Positions 9,153 through 18,334 of a DNA stretch of 64,000 nt are shown here, piece after piece. The notes under the pieces were generated by a model. That model was not told the DNA's origin. It was given only the letters and a program-made list of their open reading frames with translations, and searched no databases. A program made the position numbers and the translations under genes. Source of the DNA: Candidatus Binataceae bacterium (GTDB taxonomy: Bacteria > Desulfobacterota > Binatia > Binatales > Binataceae); the NCBI GenBank assembly GCA_035308025.1, contig DATGHL010000018.1, positions 1-64,000 of the forward strand, in the 5' to 3' direction. Position 1 is the stretch's first letter, and each line of letters begins with the position of its first letter.

Positions 9153-9485
9153 TCAGGCGATGGCGGTGTCGACCGCCTTTACCAGATGAGCTTTCGGCAC
9201 TGCGCCGACGATCTGTTCCTTGACCTGGCCGTCGCGCACGATCACAAGATTCGGGATGCCGCGCACACCGAAGCGCGAAGGCGTCTGCGGATTATCGTCA
9301 ACGTTGATCTTGACGACCTTCAGGCGACCGGCATACTCGCCCGCGAGTTCGTCGACAATCGGCCCGATCGCCTTGCACGGACCGCACCACGGCGCCCAAA
9401 AATCGATTAGCACCGCGGTGGGCGCTTTCATCACTTCCTGCTCGAAGCTGGCGTCGGTCACATGGAGGACCTTGTCAGAGGCCAT
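9153..9485 (-). CDS. trxA: Thioredoxin
   Basis: 110 residues with a complete thioredoxin fold. The redox motif is WCGPCK (Cys34, Cys37), preceded by AVLIDFWAP; the cis-proline loop GVRGIPNLV and the terminal helix are all present. It is a general cytoplasmic disulfide reductant and a plausible electron donor for the peroxiredoxin at 2.7-3.2 kb. An AGGAGAAAC ribosome site precedes the ATG at 9483-9485. It is a monocistronic minus-strand gene. Confidence 0.96.
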   Translation of the reverse strand: MASDKVLHVTDASFEQEVMKAPTAVLIDFWAPWCGPCKAIGPIVDELAGEYAGRLKVVKINVDDNPQTPSRFGVRGIPNLVIVRDGQVKEQIVGAVPKAHLVKAVDTAIA

Positions 9486-9688
9486 AGTTTCTCCTCAAGT
9501 AATTCGCTCTGACTTCAAGATAAGGACGCCTCCGCGGACAGTCAAGGTTATGCGTATCCTCCCAACATTGCTCATGTTGTCGCGCCGGCGGTTGGACCGG
9601 AGTTCGCGTTGACCCGGCGAAGTTCTGGCAGATAAGCTTTATCGGTCTGTCCGATTGTTATCTTTCAATTTCCATCCAGATATAACTC

Positions 9689-11833
9689 ATGCCGCACCTC
9701 AACGAAGTTCAGGTTCTCCGCCTTCTAGTGCAATTCACCCTGCTGTTCGTTGGCGCGCGCGTTCTCGCCGACGTCATGAAACGGCTCGGTCAGGCGACGG
9801 TTATCGGCGAGCTGCTGGCCGGGATCGTGCTGGGACCGTCGCTGCTAGGACACGTCGCTCCGGTGGCCTATCGACTGCTCTTCCCGGCCGATCCGCTGAG
9901 CGACCATCTGCTCGAAGCGCTCGCCTGGATTGGCGTAATCATGCTCCTGCTCTACACCGGTCTTGAGACCGATCTCGAAATTATTCGCGGCGTCGGCCGC
10001 AGCGCGGCGATCATCTCGGCGCTCGGGATTCTTATCCCGTGGACTAGCGGCTTCCTCCTCGGATGGGAAATCCCGGCGGCGTACCTCGCCGCGCCGAATC
10101 AACGGCTGATATTTTCGCTCTTTCTCGCGGTTGCGATGTCGATTTCGGCCGTCCCGGTTATCGCCAAAATCCTGCTCGATCTCGACCTGATGCGCCGCGA
10201 TTTGGGGATGCTGATCCTGACGGCCGGAATCCTCGACGACACCGTCGGCTGGCTGATGCTGTCGATTGTCGCCGGCCTCGCTGCACACGGGACGGTGGAC
10301 TTGCGGACGATCAGCTATATCGTGGTGGCCGTCACGCTCTTTATCGGGTTTTGTTACTTCGTCGGGGCAAGTCTGGCCGTGCGGATCATGCATTGGGTAG
10401 ATGATCGCGCGCTGGCCGAGCACGCCGGAATGAGCACGATGGTGGGTATCGCGATGGTCTGCGCGATCGTCACGCAGGCCATCGGCATCCACGCGGTGTT
10501 CGGCGCGTTCATTGCCGGGGTGATGCTCGGGCGCTCCGCCCGCATGCGTAAATCTGATCGCACCGAACTCGAAGGGGCGACCATCGGTGTCTTCGCGCCG
10601 GTGTTCTTCGCCTATTCGGGCCTCAAGGTCGATTTGCTCGCGATCCACGGGCTCGGCCTGTTAGCGATTTTTCTCGGAGTCGCGGTCGCGGGCAAGGTGA
10701 TCGGATGCACGGGCGGCGCTTTGATCACCGGGCGCGGATGGCGCGAATCCCTGGCGGTCGCAGTTGGCATGAACGCGCGGGGCGGCATGGGGATCATCGT
10801 CGCGCTGCTCGGGCTGAGTCTGGGCGTTCTGACGCAGGAAGTGTACGCGATCATAATTGTTATCGCGATGGTTACTTCACTGCTCACGCCGCCGCTGTTG
10901 GGCTTTCTGCTGGCCGGTATCGAGCAGCGGCCGGAAGAGACGGAGCGGCTGGAGCGCGAAAAAATTCTCGCGCAGCTCCCGTTCAGCAAGGCCGGCGCGA
11001 AGCTGCTGGTGCTCGCGGGCGGCGGCGCCAATGCGCAGCTGGCGGCGCATCTTGCGGCGGTCCTGGGGAATCATCCGGATGCTTCGATTACCGTGTTTCA
11101 CGCGACGCTCGCCGCGAAAACCGACGAGCCGCCGGAGGTCGATCTGGCAACTGAATTCGAGCGGATCAAAGCGATTGCGGGACTGACTGGCGCCACTAAC
11201 GTTTATTCGCGAACGGGTAGCGGAGATTCCGTCGTCGAGGCGATTATGAAGGAGACCGAGCGCGGCTACGACGCGATCTTCGCGGGTGCCGGTCGGGCTG
11301 ACGACAGCGAGACGATGAGCAGCGCGGTGCTGCACGAACTTCTACAGCGCGCGCAGATACCTGTGATTATCGCGCGTGATGCGGGCGCCAAGCTGCCCTT
11401 CAGCCGGATCCTGGCGCCGACGACCGGCACGCCCTTCTCGCGCCTGGCGACGACGGTGGGGCTGTTCTATGCGCACGCCGTCAGCGCCGCGATCACCGCG
11501 ATCTACGTGCGGGAAAGTCCGCTGCTCTCGTTGGGGCGGTTGCCCGGACGGAGCCGCGGCCGCGACGAAGGCCGCGTGATTGTCGAGGACATGCGCACCT
11601 TCGCTGATCAACTCGAGCTCAAACTCGAGACTGAAGTCGCTACTTCCGCGCGTCCAGAAAATGCCATCCTCGCCGCGGTTATGCGCGGCAGCTTTGACCT
11701 GCTTTTGATCGGCGTGATGGCGCGGCCGGCCGATGGACGGCTGTCCTTCGGGCCGAAAGTTGATCATCTGCTGCGTAACGCGCGATGCTCTGTGGCGGTG
11801 GTCGTATCGCCGCAGATCACCGCGCGCGAGTAG
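9689..11833 (+). CDS. Cation:proton antiporter (CPA2/KefB-like) with two C-terminal USP-like domains
   Basis: A 714-residue protein. Residues 1-about 420 form a Na+/H+ or K+/H+ exchanger domain with about 12 helices (AMSISAVPVIAKILLDLDLMRRDLG, LTAGILDDTVGWLMLS and NARGGMGIIVALLGL segments). The CPA2 DD-type acidic pair is visible in ILDDTVGW. The remaining 290 residues carry two alpha/beta domains resembling universal stress proteins, the last ending in the nucleotide-binding-like SFDLLLIGVM...CSVAVVV. This replaces the usual TrkA-N/RCK regulatory domain. It likely controls ion or pH homeostasis in response to a cytoplasmic ligand; the ion is not determinable. Confidence 0.88.
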   Translation: MPHLNEVQVLRLLVQFTLLFVGARVLADVMKRLGQATVIGELLAGIVLGPSLLGHVAPVAYRLLFPADPLSDHLLEALAWIGVIMLLLYTGLETDLEIIRGVGRSAAIISALGILIPWTSGFLLGWEIPAAYLAAPNQRLIFSLFLAVAMSISAVPVIAKILLDLDLMRRDLGMLILTAGILDDTVGWLMLSIVAGLAAHGTVDLRTISYIVVAVTLFIGFCYFVGASLAVRIMHWVDDRALAEHAGMSTMVGIAMVCAIVTQAIGIHAVFGAFIAGVMLGRSARMRKSDRTELEGATIGVFAPVFFAYSGLKVDLLAIHGLGLLAIFLGVAVAGKVIGCTGGALITGRGWRESLAVAVGMNARGGMGIIVALLGLSLGVLTQEVYAIIIVIAMVTSLLTPPLLGFLLAGIEQRPEETERLEREKILAQLPFSKAGAKLLVLAGGGANAQLAAHLAAVLGNHPDASITVFHATLAAKTDEPPEVDLATEFERIKAIAGLTGATNVYSRTGSGDSVVEAIMKETERGYDAIFAGAGRADDSETMSSAVLHELLQRAQIPVIIARDAGAKLPFSRILAPTTGTPFSRLATTVGLFYAHAVSAAITAIYVRESPLLSLGRLPGRSRGRDEGRVIVEDMRTFADQLELKLETEVATSARPENAILAAVMRGSFDLLLIGVMARPADGRLSFGPKVDHLLRNARCSVAVVVSPQITARE

Positions 11834-11891
11834 ACTCGTAACCCAGGACTATCGATTGCCTGCTCCTGCCGCCGCGCGCCACAGTTGACCG

Positions 11892-12809
11892 ATGAATAAT
11901 TCTCAAGAATTGAGCGTGGTCACCGGCGCCTTCGGCTACAGCGGCAAGTACATAACGCAGCGGCTGATCGAACGCGGCGCGGCCGTCCGCACCCTGACGG
12001 GCCATCCGGCGAATCCCAACCCTTTCGGTGACGCAGTTGAGGTCGCACCGTTCAATTTCACCCATCCTGACGCACTGACGGAAAGTCTGCGCGGCGTCGG
12101 CACGGTCTTCAACACTTACTGGATTCGATTCGCACGCGGCGAGCTGACCTTCGAGCGCGCCGTGAATAATCTCAAGAGCTTAATTGAGGCGGCACAGCGC
12201 GCCGGCGTCCGCCGTTTCGTGCATGTCAGCATCACAGGGGCGTCGGCTGAGTCACCGCTGCCGTATTTCCGCGGCAAGGGCATAATCGAGAATTTTCTGC
12301 GCGCGTCCGGTCTCTCCTATGCGATCCTGCGGCCCGCGGTGATTTTCGGCCCGGAAGATATTCTGCTCAACAATATCGCCTGGAACTTGCGGAAATTCCC
12401 GCTCTTCACCGTGCCGGGCAACGGCGAGTATCGCCTTCAGCCGGTCTTCGCGGGCGACCTCGCTGACCTTGCGCTCGGCGCCGCCGAACGCAGCGACAAC
12501 CTTGAGATCGACGCGGTGGGGCCTGAAACCTACACTTTTAACGAGCTGATCCGGCTGCTCGGGCGCACTATCGGCCGGCCGGTGCGGCTGCTCCATGTCA
12601 GCCCCGGGATCGCGCTTTTTTTCGCCTCGATCATTGGCCGGCTGATGGGCGATGTCACGCTGACGCGCGATGAAGTAATCGGGCTGTCGGACGACCTGCT
12701 GGTGTCGCACAGCGCGCCGACGGCGCCGGCACGCCTCAGTGAATGGCTCGCGCGCAACGCCCTGACGCTGGGCGTGCATTACGCCTCCGAACTGGCGCGG
12801 CGCGCTTAA
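11892..12809 (+). CDS. NAD(P)-binding oxidoreductase/epimerase-like protein (NmrA/atypical SDR)
   Basis: 305 residues with an N-terminal Rossmann fold. The glycine motif is in VVTGAFGYSGKYITQRLIERG (residues 8-28), followed by an arginine after beta-2 that favours NADP. VHVSITGASAESPLPYFRGKGIIENFLRASGL corresponds to the active-site region of atypical SDR/NmrA-like proteins, with the catalytic Tyr-x3-Lys replaced by Tyr-Phe-Arg-Gly-Lys. Related proteins include complex I assembly factors and NADH-ubiquinone oxidoreductase subunit NDUFA9-like proteins. The substrate is unknown. It converges on the epimerase gene across a dispersed repeat. Confidence 0.8.
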   Translation: MNNSQELSVVTGAFGYSGKYITQRLIERGAAVRTLTGHPANPNPFGDAVEVAPFNFTHPDALTESLRGVGTVFNTYWIRFARGELTFERAVNNLKSLIEAAQRAGVRRFVHVSITGASAESPLPYFRGKGIIENFLRASGLSYAILRPAVIFGPEDILLNNIAWNLRKFPLFTVPGNGEYRLQPVFAGDLADLALGAAERSDNLEIDAVGPETYTFNELIRLLGRTIGRPVRLLHVSPGIALFFASIIGRLMGDVTLTRDEVIGLSDDLLVSHSAPTAPARLSEWLARNALTLGVHYASELARRA

Positions 12810-12853
12810 CGCTAGCGAAGCACGGTCGAGGCTCGAAGGCGATCTGCTAATCA

Positions 12854-12953
12854 ACAATCTTGACGCGGCGCGCAGACTCTTAACCATTGGCCGCGCCTCG
12901 CAGACTCGGCCGCCCCCTGTGCTCGCTCCGCGCAGTAGCGCTCCGCTAGTGTT
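12854..12953 (-). repeat. Dispersed 3'-end repeat, copy 1 (long form)
   Basis: Read on the minus strand this copy begins ACACTAGCGGAGCG, continues with GCGAGCACAGGGGGC and CGAGTCTGCGAGGCGCGGCC, and then has a second GAGTCTGCG block ending GCGTCAAGATTG. The CACTAG at its start supplies the last His codon and stop codon of the methylmalonyl-CoA epimerase gene. It matches copies at 57603-57696 and 23563-23673 over its whole length and two shorter copies in part. Confidence 0.7.
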
Positions 12954-13359
12954 GTTCTTCAGAGAACGGTTGCGCGTATTCCACCAACACGCCGCGCGTC
13001 GCCTTCGGATGGAGGAAGCAGATCATCCCGGCGAGGCCGCGCCGCGGATTCTGATCAATCAGCGGAATCCCCTTGGCGCGCGCGGCGGCGAGCTCAGCGG
13101 CGACGTCGGTGGTTTCGAAACAGACATGATGGAGTCCACCGCCGCGTCGCGCAAGAAACTTGCCGACGCCGTTTTCCGGATTCAACGGCTCGAGCAGCTC
13201 GATCTCGCTTTCACCCGCCTGCAACAGCGCGGCTTTGACGCCCTGATCATGCACGATTTCAGACTTCGTCAGATGCAGACCGAGCGCGTCGCGCCAGAGC
13301 GCCATCGCGGCGTCCAGACTCGGCACAACGATGCCGACGTGATGAATTTTCGTGAGCAT
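12946..13359 (-). CDS. mce: Methylmalonyl-CoA epimerase
   Basis: A 137-residue vicinal-oxygen-chelate enzyme that interconverts (2S)- and (2R)-methylmalonyl-CoA in propionate and branched-chain degradation. The family pattern is clear: KIHHVGIVVPSLDAAMALWRDALGL at the start with a metal-ligand His, GGGLHHVCFET centrally and GVLVEYAQP at the C-terminus with the last Glu ligand. The ATG lies one base after the TGA of the upstream TPR gene, so translation is probably coupled. The final His codon and TAG coincide with the start of a dispersed repeat. Methylmalonyl-CoA mutase is not in the window. Confidence 0.9.
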   Translation of the reverse strand: MLTKIHHVGIVVPSLDAAMALWRDALGLHLTKSEIVHDQGVKAALLQAGESEIELLEPLNPENGVGKFLARRGGGLHHVCFETTDVAAELAAARAKGIPLIDQNPRRGLAGMICFLHPKATRGVLVEYAQPFSEEQH

Positions 13360-13360
13360 C

Positions 13361-15778
13361 TCAACCCTCCGTGCGGTTCTGACAGAGGCGCTGCTCGAGG
13401 CCGTTCCAGCGCGATTTCATTGCGGGCGAGCCGAGGCTCGGATGCTCGCCGCGCGTAACCGTCAGTTTGTTGCAGGCGCTTTTGGCGTTGCCCTCCTGCG
13501 CGTAGATTTGCGCAAGCTGGTACTTGGATTCGTAGAAGAGCGGGTCGGATTCGGCGGCGACGGCTTCGACGCGGCTCCACAAGTCGAGGGCGTCTTTGTA
13601 GTCCTTGCGATTCTGCGCGATTTGCGCGAGCCCGGCATTGGCGTCGGGCGAGCCCGGGTCGGCCGTGACCAACTGGCTGAAGACCGCCTCGGCCTGTTGC
13701 GGCTGATTCATCGCCATATAGGCGCGCCCGAGAATCGAAAGCGTGCCGGTCAGATTTTTTGCCGGGAGCTTGCCCTCGTTCACCATCCGCTCGAAATAGG
13801 CGTAAGTTTCCGCGGTGAGACGCGCGTCGGCGCGAAAGCCGGCTTCGTCGCCGGCGGCGAGTTTAGCCGCGCCGTTGTGCCAGAAATCGAGGCCAATCTC
13901 CTTGATGTAATCGAGATCGGTTCCGACGGTGTCGCGTGCCGCCAGCCCCTTGGCCTCGCGGTCGAGCGCGGCGTAGTCGCCGATATGATCGAGCGCCTCG
14001 ATGCGCCACTCAAAGGTCTGGTCAAAGTGCGCCTTCATCGATGGATAGTTGGTCTCGAAGCCGTCGAGAATGGTCGCGATTGAGCGATAATCGGGCGCCG
14101 GCTCGCCCTGGAGCAGGGTCGCGAGCATGTAGATGGCGTGGCCGCGACTCTCGTGCAGGGACTGGCGCTGCGCTTCCGCCGCACCGCGCTCGGCCGCGGG
14201 TTCGAGCGCGATCGCCTCGCGCAGCGCCTTGATCGCCGCGGCGCGGAGTTCACGGTTATGAGGATCGACGGCGCGCGCCGCGGCCGCGTGAGGATCTTCG
14301 AGCAGCTTGCCGCCGAGCGCCTGATAGTAAGCGTCCGCAGCGTTGAAGCGGGCGGTGAACTCATAGTCAGGATTGCCGGTAACCTGTTCGTACTGTTGCG
14401 CCGCACCGACATAATCCTTGCGCGCCTGCAGCCGCTGGCCCAGGCGGAAGCGCGGCTCGAAGGCATACTCGCCGTGTGGATAAGCGCGTAAGTAATCTTC
14501 GGCGGCAGCGACCCAGGCAGTTTCAAGCTGAGGGTTCTTCATGCCGCCGCGCTCCCATTCGAGCCGCGGGATTTTGTAGCGCATATAGGCGGCCCACTGG
14601 GCGTCGGGGTTGCCCGGCTGGCTCGCGATCGCGTCGGCGACCTGCGCGACCATCTCGTAGCGACCCGACAGATAGTAGAGATCGGCGGCGTATTTGTAGG
14701 CCTTGGGATATTTGCCGCTTTTCGCCGCTTCCCAATAGTACTTTGCGGCGGCGAGCGGCTGATGCTTGTAGTAGAGGATGTTGGCGAGATACCAGTTCTC
14801 GAAGGCGTCGCCCGAGGCGCCGAATTCCGCGGTCGGATCGCTGACGTATTGCGCGGCCGAGGCGACCGCGATCGCCCAGCCGTCCTTGTCGTTTTCGCGG
14901 GCGCGGGCGAAGTCGATGATCTGCTTGTGGAGGGCGACGCGTTGGGCCGGATCGCCGGCCGCAGCCTCGGCGCGAAACAGCTCGCGCAGATGCAGCATCT
15001 CGAGACCGTTCTTTTGCGGACCGCTGGGCGCGTTTTGCGCGAGATGCGAGGTCAGGCCCTGCGCCTCGTTGAGTTTGCCCATCGCGGCGTAAGTGGTCGC
15101 GAGTCCCTGTTCGGCGGGCTGATACTGGCGGGTGCCGGCCCCCTCATTCATAATCCGCTTGAAGTCGGCGATCGCCTTGGCGTATTCAGCGCGGTCGTAC
15201 TTACCCAGTTCGCGCTCGGCAAAGGCGCGGCCGAGCAGATTCTCGCGGATCAACTCGGGCGACAGGATCAGCAGCGAGCTGTCGGTAAAGCCGTCGATGG
15301 CCTGGTTGAGCAGGCGGCGCGCCGTCGCCGGTTCGCCGCTATAGAGCGCGGCGCCCTCGAAGCGCAGCCACGACAACGGGTAGACCGCGCGCAGGGCCAA
15401 CTGCTCGGGCTGATCATAATCGCAGGAACCGCCGTTATCGATGGTCTCGATACAGTCGTCCTTCTTCTTTTGATACGTGCTGTACATGGTCTCGAGCAGC
15501 GACTCGAGCTGATGGTAGGTGGCGAGCAGCTCGTCGCGGTTGCCCTCACGGCCCTCGGCGAGTTGGGCGAACTGGGTTTCGGCCGCGTCGAGCTGGTCGA
15601 TCGCGTCGCTGGCCGCCGCGGGATCGCTTTGGCCGGCGCGCACCTGCGGCTCGATTTGAGTGAGGCGGCGGTTCAATTCGCCTTGACTCTGCGCGCGCAC
15701 AACGCCGGCAAAAACGAGCAGCGCGACGAGGCCGCTCAGGATTGGTGCGGCCAGACGGCGCTTGCCAGCTTGTCTCAT
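13361..15778 (-). CDS. Large periplasmic/exported TPR-repeat protein
   Basis: About 805 residues with an N-terminal signal peptide or anchor (KRRLAAPILSGLVALLVFAGVVRAQ). After that it is almost entirely helical tetratricopeptide-type repeats, for example FRLGQRLQARKDYVGAAQQYEQ, LSILGRAYMAMNQPQQAEAVFSQLV and NAGLAQIAQNRKDYKDALDLWSR. No catalytic domain is seen, so a scaffold or envelope-assembly role is likely but unproven. ATG at 15776-15778 is used as the start; GTG at 15784 is in frame. It sits between a HAD hydrolase and methylmalonyl-CoA epimerase in a tight four-gene operon, although its role there is unclear. Confidence 0.78.
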   Translation of the reverse strand: MRQAGKRRLAAPILSGLVALLVFAGVVRAQSQGELNRRLTQIEPQVRAGQSDPAAASDAIDQLDAAETQFAQLAEGREGNRDELLATYHQLESLLETMYSTYQKKKDDCIETIDNGGSCDYDQPEQLALRAVYPLSWLRFEGAALYSGEPATARRLLNQAIDGFTDSSLLILSPELIRENLLGRAFAERELGKYDRAEYAKAIADFKRIMNEGAGTRQYQPAEQGLATTYAAMGKLNEAQGLTSHLAQNAPSGPQKNGLEMLHLRELFRAEAAAGDPAQRVALHKQIIDFARARENDKDGWAIAVASAAQYVSDPTAEFGASGDAFENWYLANILYYKHQPLAAAKYYWEAAKSGKYPKAYKYAADLYYLSGRYEMVAQVADAIASQPGNPDAQWAAYMRYKIPRLEWERGGMKNPQLETAWVAAAEDYLRAYPHGEYAFEPRFRLGQRLQARKDYVGAAQQYEQVTGNPDYEFTARFNAADAYYQALGGKLLEDPHAAAARAVDPHNRELRAAAIKALREAIALEPAAERGAAEAQRQSLHESRGHAIYMLATLLQGEPAPDYRSIATILDGFETNYPSMKAHFDQTFEWRIEALDHIGDYAALDREAKGLAARDTVGTDLDYIKEIGLDFWHNGAAKLAAGDEAGFRADARLTAETYAYFERMVNEGKLPAKNLTGTLSILGRAYMAMNQPQQAEAVFSQLVTADPGSPDANAGLAQIAQNRKDYKDALDLWSRVEAVAAESDPLFYESKYQLAQIYAQEGNAKSACNKLTVTRGEHPSLGSPAMKSRWNGLEQRLCQNRTEG

Positions 15779-15811
15779 GCGCACGGAGTTAGGATAACGC
15801 TAGAATCGCCG

Positions 15812-16534
15812 TCAAGGGAACGCCAGTTGGTCAAGCGCTTCGGGTATCGCGTCGAGAGTCGCGATGCGCACCGTCGGCCCTTCGATCGCGGTTCGCGCAG
15901 GCGCCGACGGGTCGAGCAGAAGCGGCGTGATTCCGGCGGCGAGCGCGCCGGCGACGTCGAGCTCGAGCGCGTCGCCAACATGGATCACCTCGCGAGAGGC
16001 CACTCCGTGCTGGCGCATAGCAATGCGGAAAATCTCGGGCGACGGCTTCGCGTAGCCGGCCTCCGACGAGATCGTGATCGAATCAAACTGCGCGCCGAGA
16101 CCTAATCCGGACAAAATCCGGTAGAGGCGATAGTCGAAGTTCGAGACCAGGCCCAGTTTGAGGCCGCGGGCGCGGAGCTGATCGAGGGTTGACAACGCCA
16201 TAGGGTCGATTCGCCAATTCGAGGGATCGCTGAAGAAGACGAATAACTGACGAAAGTAGGCGTCGAAGTTAGTGAATACGCCGAGCCCGTCGAAGCTTTT
16301 GGCGACGACGTCGCTCCACCATTGATACTCGAGTCGCCGCAACTCACCAGCCTCGTGATCGGGACCGAAGGCGAGCGGCAAGGCGGCGTGGAAGGCCCGG
16401 CGGAAACCCGCATTGACCTCGTCGGGGGCGGCGTCGATGCCGTAGGCGTGAGCAATCCGCGCGTAGGTCGCGCCGACCGGCGCGCGCGGCGCGATCAAGG
16501 TGCCGGCGGCGTCGAAGAAAACTACTTTGAGCAC
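15812..16534 (-). CDS. HAD-superfamily hydrolase (subfamily IA)
   Basis: A 240-residue haloacid-dehalogenase-type phosphatase. Motif I is at the N-terminus as VVFFDAAGTLI, with Ala replacing the glycine-preceding residue of DxDGT, so the second Asp that normally acts as general acid is changed (D-A-A rather than D-x-D). Motif II is SNFDYR, motif III is the Lys in GYAKPSPEIFRIA and motif IV is HVGDALELDVAGALAAG. It resembles HDHD3-like proteins. The altered motif I may mean dehalogenase-like or non-phosphatase chemistry. The GTG start lies 12 nt after the VOC gene in an apparent operon. Confidence 0.83.
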   Translation of the reverse strand: MLKVVFFDAAGTLIAPRAPVGATYARIAHAYGIDAAPDEVNAGFRRAFHAALPLAFGPDHEAGELRRLEYQWWSDVVAKSFDGLGVFTNFDAYFRQLFVFFSDPSNWRIDPMALSTLDQLRARGLKLGLVSNFDYRLYRILSGLGLGAQFDSITISSEAGYAKPSPEIFRIAMRQHGVASREVIHVGDALELDVAGALAAGITPLLLDPSAPARTAIEGPTVRIATLDAIPEALDQLAFP

Positions 16535-16546
16535 AGCGTCCGCGGG

Positions 16547-17440
16547 CTAACCATCGGCTTGCGCCGGTCCGGCGAGCCCGTCCCAGATCTGGATCAGCGT
16601 GCCGAAGGCTGCGCGCGGCGAAATGAAGAATTGCCGTTCCCCGCGCCAGTTAATCTCCTTGCCGACGGTGCGCACGTCGTCGCGCGCAAGATGGTGGAGC
16701 AGGCCGTCGAAGTCTTTCACATCGAGCGTGAAATGATGCAGCCCCTCGCCGCGACGCTCGATGAAACTGGCGACGAAATCGTCTGCGACGCCGGGGCCGG
16801 GGCTTTGAATGAACTCGAGTTTGAGGCCGGGAATTTCAACTTGGGCGAGCATGAAATTGCCCTGAGTCGAACTCAGGGTGGGCGGCGTCGTGAGTTGCGC
16901 GCCGAAATTGTCAGTGAAGAAAGCGATCGCGCGCTCGAGGTCGCGCACCGCGATCGCGATGTGATCGAAGCGCACGCGGCCGTCGGCGGCAGGGCGCGGC
17001 GTTGGCTGATTGTAGTCGAGCGGCTGCCAGAACTGGATCAGCGCGCCAAAGGCTGAACGCGGCGAGATGAAGGCAGTCCGCGTACCGTCGGCCAGCGCGT
17101 ATTCGTCGACGATGCGGACACCGCGCACCTTGCACGCGGCCACGACGGGCTCGAGACGGTCGACCTCAAAGGAGAGATGATGCATCCCTTCACCGCGGCG
17201 GCGGAGAAATTCGGCGATGAAGTCCTGCCGTCCGGGCAACTCTTCAATAAACTCAACCGCCGTCCCGCCAAGATAAAAATCCTGCCAGAGGAAGCCGCCG
17301 CGCGCCTGCTCACTGACCTGCTTGGCGTTGCGCGGATGAGTCTTGAAGTAGCGCTGGAACCACGCGACGCCGCGGTCGATCGAGTGCGCCGCGATCGATA
17401 CATGATCAAAGCGGATGCGCACACCGTCAGGCAATCCCAT
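16547..17440 (-). CDS. Tandem-domain VOC (glyoxalase-fold) protein
   Basis: 297 residues with two vicinal-oxygen-chelate domains. The first starts IRFDHVSIAAHSIDRGVAWFQRYF (residues about 9-32) and has GEGMHHLSFEV; the second starts VRFDHIAIAVRDLERAIAFF (about 158-177) and has GEGLHHFTLDV. Both halves contain the FISPRSAFG/FISPRAAFG segment followed by LIQFW/LIQIW, so the gene arose by internal duplication. The pattern resembles methylmalonyl-CoA epimerase-like VOC proteins, in line with the mce gene at the other end of the same operon. The substrate is unknown. Confidence 0.82.
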   Translation of the reverse strand: MGLPDGVRIRFDHVSIAAHSIDRGVAWFQRYFKTHPRNAKQVSEQARGGFLWQDFYLGGTAVEFIEELPGRQDFIAEFLRRRGEGMHHLSFEVDRLEPVVAACKVRGVRIVDEYALADGTRTAFISPRSAFGALIQFWQPLDYNQPTPRPAADGRVRFDHIAIAVRDLERAIAFFTDNFGAQLTTPPTLSSTQGNFMLAQVEIPGLKLEFIQSPGPGVADDFVASFIERRGEGLHHFTLDVKDFDGLLHHLARDDVRTVGKEINWRGERQFFISPRAAFGTLIQIWDGLAGPAQADG

Positions 17441-17612
17441 GCGTCAAACCCCTTTACCGCGCATACGCGCACGCTGCCCCCACGCTTGCATCCGTCCGAC
17501 GATAACACGCCGGATCAAACGCGGAACGTTGGGCAAGATCAACCGCCAGCCGTGCGCGAATTTGCTGCTCCAAACGAAGACCGATTGCGCACCGTACGAG
17601 AGGCGCGGAACG

Positions 17613-18269
17613 TCAAAGAAATTCGAGCCGGGCGTCGAGGCGTGCGCCGTCGCTAATCACGACGACGTAGCCGCCACCCTTAAAGGGGCCAGGGTTGAGG
17701 ATCGTGGTCGGGCCAATCGTATCGACCCCGGCCGACTCGTGAATGTGCCCAGAGATACAAATGTCGGGGCGGACTTCCTCGATGAACCTGCGCGCCGCAG
17801 GACTGCCGACGGCCTTGCCGCCCGCCAGGCGATCACATTTGGTTTCAATCGGCGGCGTATGACAGATCATGAGGAGCGGCCGCTGATTGCACACTGCGTC
17901 ATAGCCGCGCCGCAGCGCGTCATAGATTTCAGCCTCGCTGAACTCGCTGGGCGTAGCGAACGGCGTGATATTCGAGCCGCCGCAACCGAAGATGCCGACC
18001 CCGCCGATGACGACGCCGCGGCCGTGGAGCGCGATCTTTTCAGTTTCAAGCCAGGGAAAAACTTCGGGCTGGTCAAGATTGCCGGGCACCGCGAGCACCT
18101 GCGGACAGCAGCGCCGCACGTCGTCGAGCACTTTGCGGGCGTCGTCGGCCCCGCCGAAGTTAGTGATGTCGCCCGAGACGATCACGAGGTCCGTATCGCG
18201 CATCACGGCGCCCATGCGGGCGAGATTGCGCGTCGCCATATGGACGTCGCCGAAAGAGACTATCTTCAT
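17613..18269 (-). CDS. Calcineurin-like metallophosphoesterase
   Basis: A 218-residue phosphoesterase of the YfcE/small metallophosphatase type. Metal-binding motifs are in order: SFGDVHMA (D-x-H), VSGDITNFGG (GD), VPGNLDQPE (GN), MICHTPP (H) and CISGHIHESAG (GHxH). A single domain with no signal peptide suggests a cytoplasmic nuclease or phosphodiesterase. It is divergent from trmJ, with a 65-nt intergenic region that must hold both promoters. Confidence 0.88.
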   Translation of the reverse strand: MKIVSFGDVHMATRNLARMGAVMRDTDLVIVSGDITNFGGADDARKVLDDVRRCCPQVLAVPGNLDQPEVFPWLETEKIALHGRGVVIGGVGIFGCGGSNITPFATPSEFSEAEIYDALRRGYDAVCNQRPLLMICHTPPIETKCDRLAGGKAVGSPAARRFIEEVRPDICISGHIHESAGVDTIGPTTILNPGPFKGGGYVVVISDGARLDARLEFL

Positions 18270-18334
18270 ACGCTAAGTTTTAGCGCAGCGCCCCGAGCAG
18301 ATCGAAGGGGCGAAGGCGGCGCGCGCATGTAAAA

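Noticed and set aside
12854..12953. Integron attC site
   Set aside because: Location at gene ends is suggestive, but the GTTRRRY core and its inverse core are absent and no integrase is seen.
14762..16105. 447-codon plus-strand frame opposite the TPR and HAD genes
   Set aside because: It spans two minus-strand genes with clear families and has no domain of its own.
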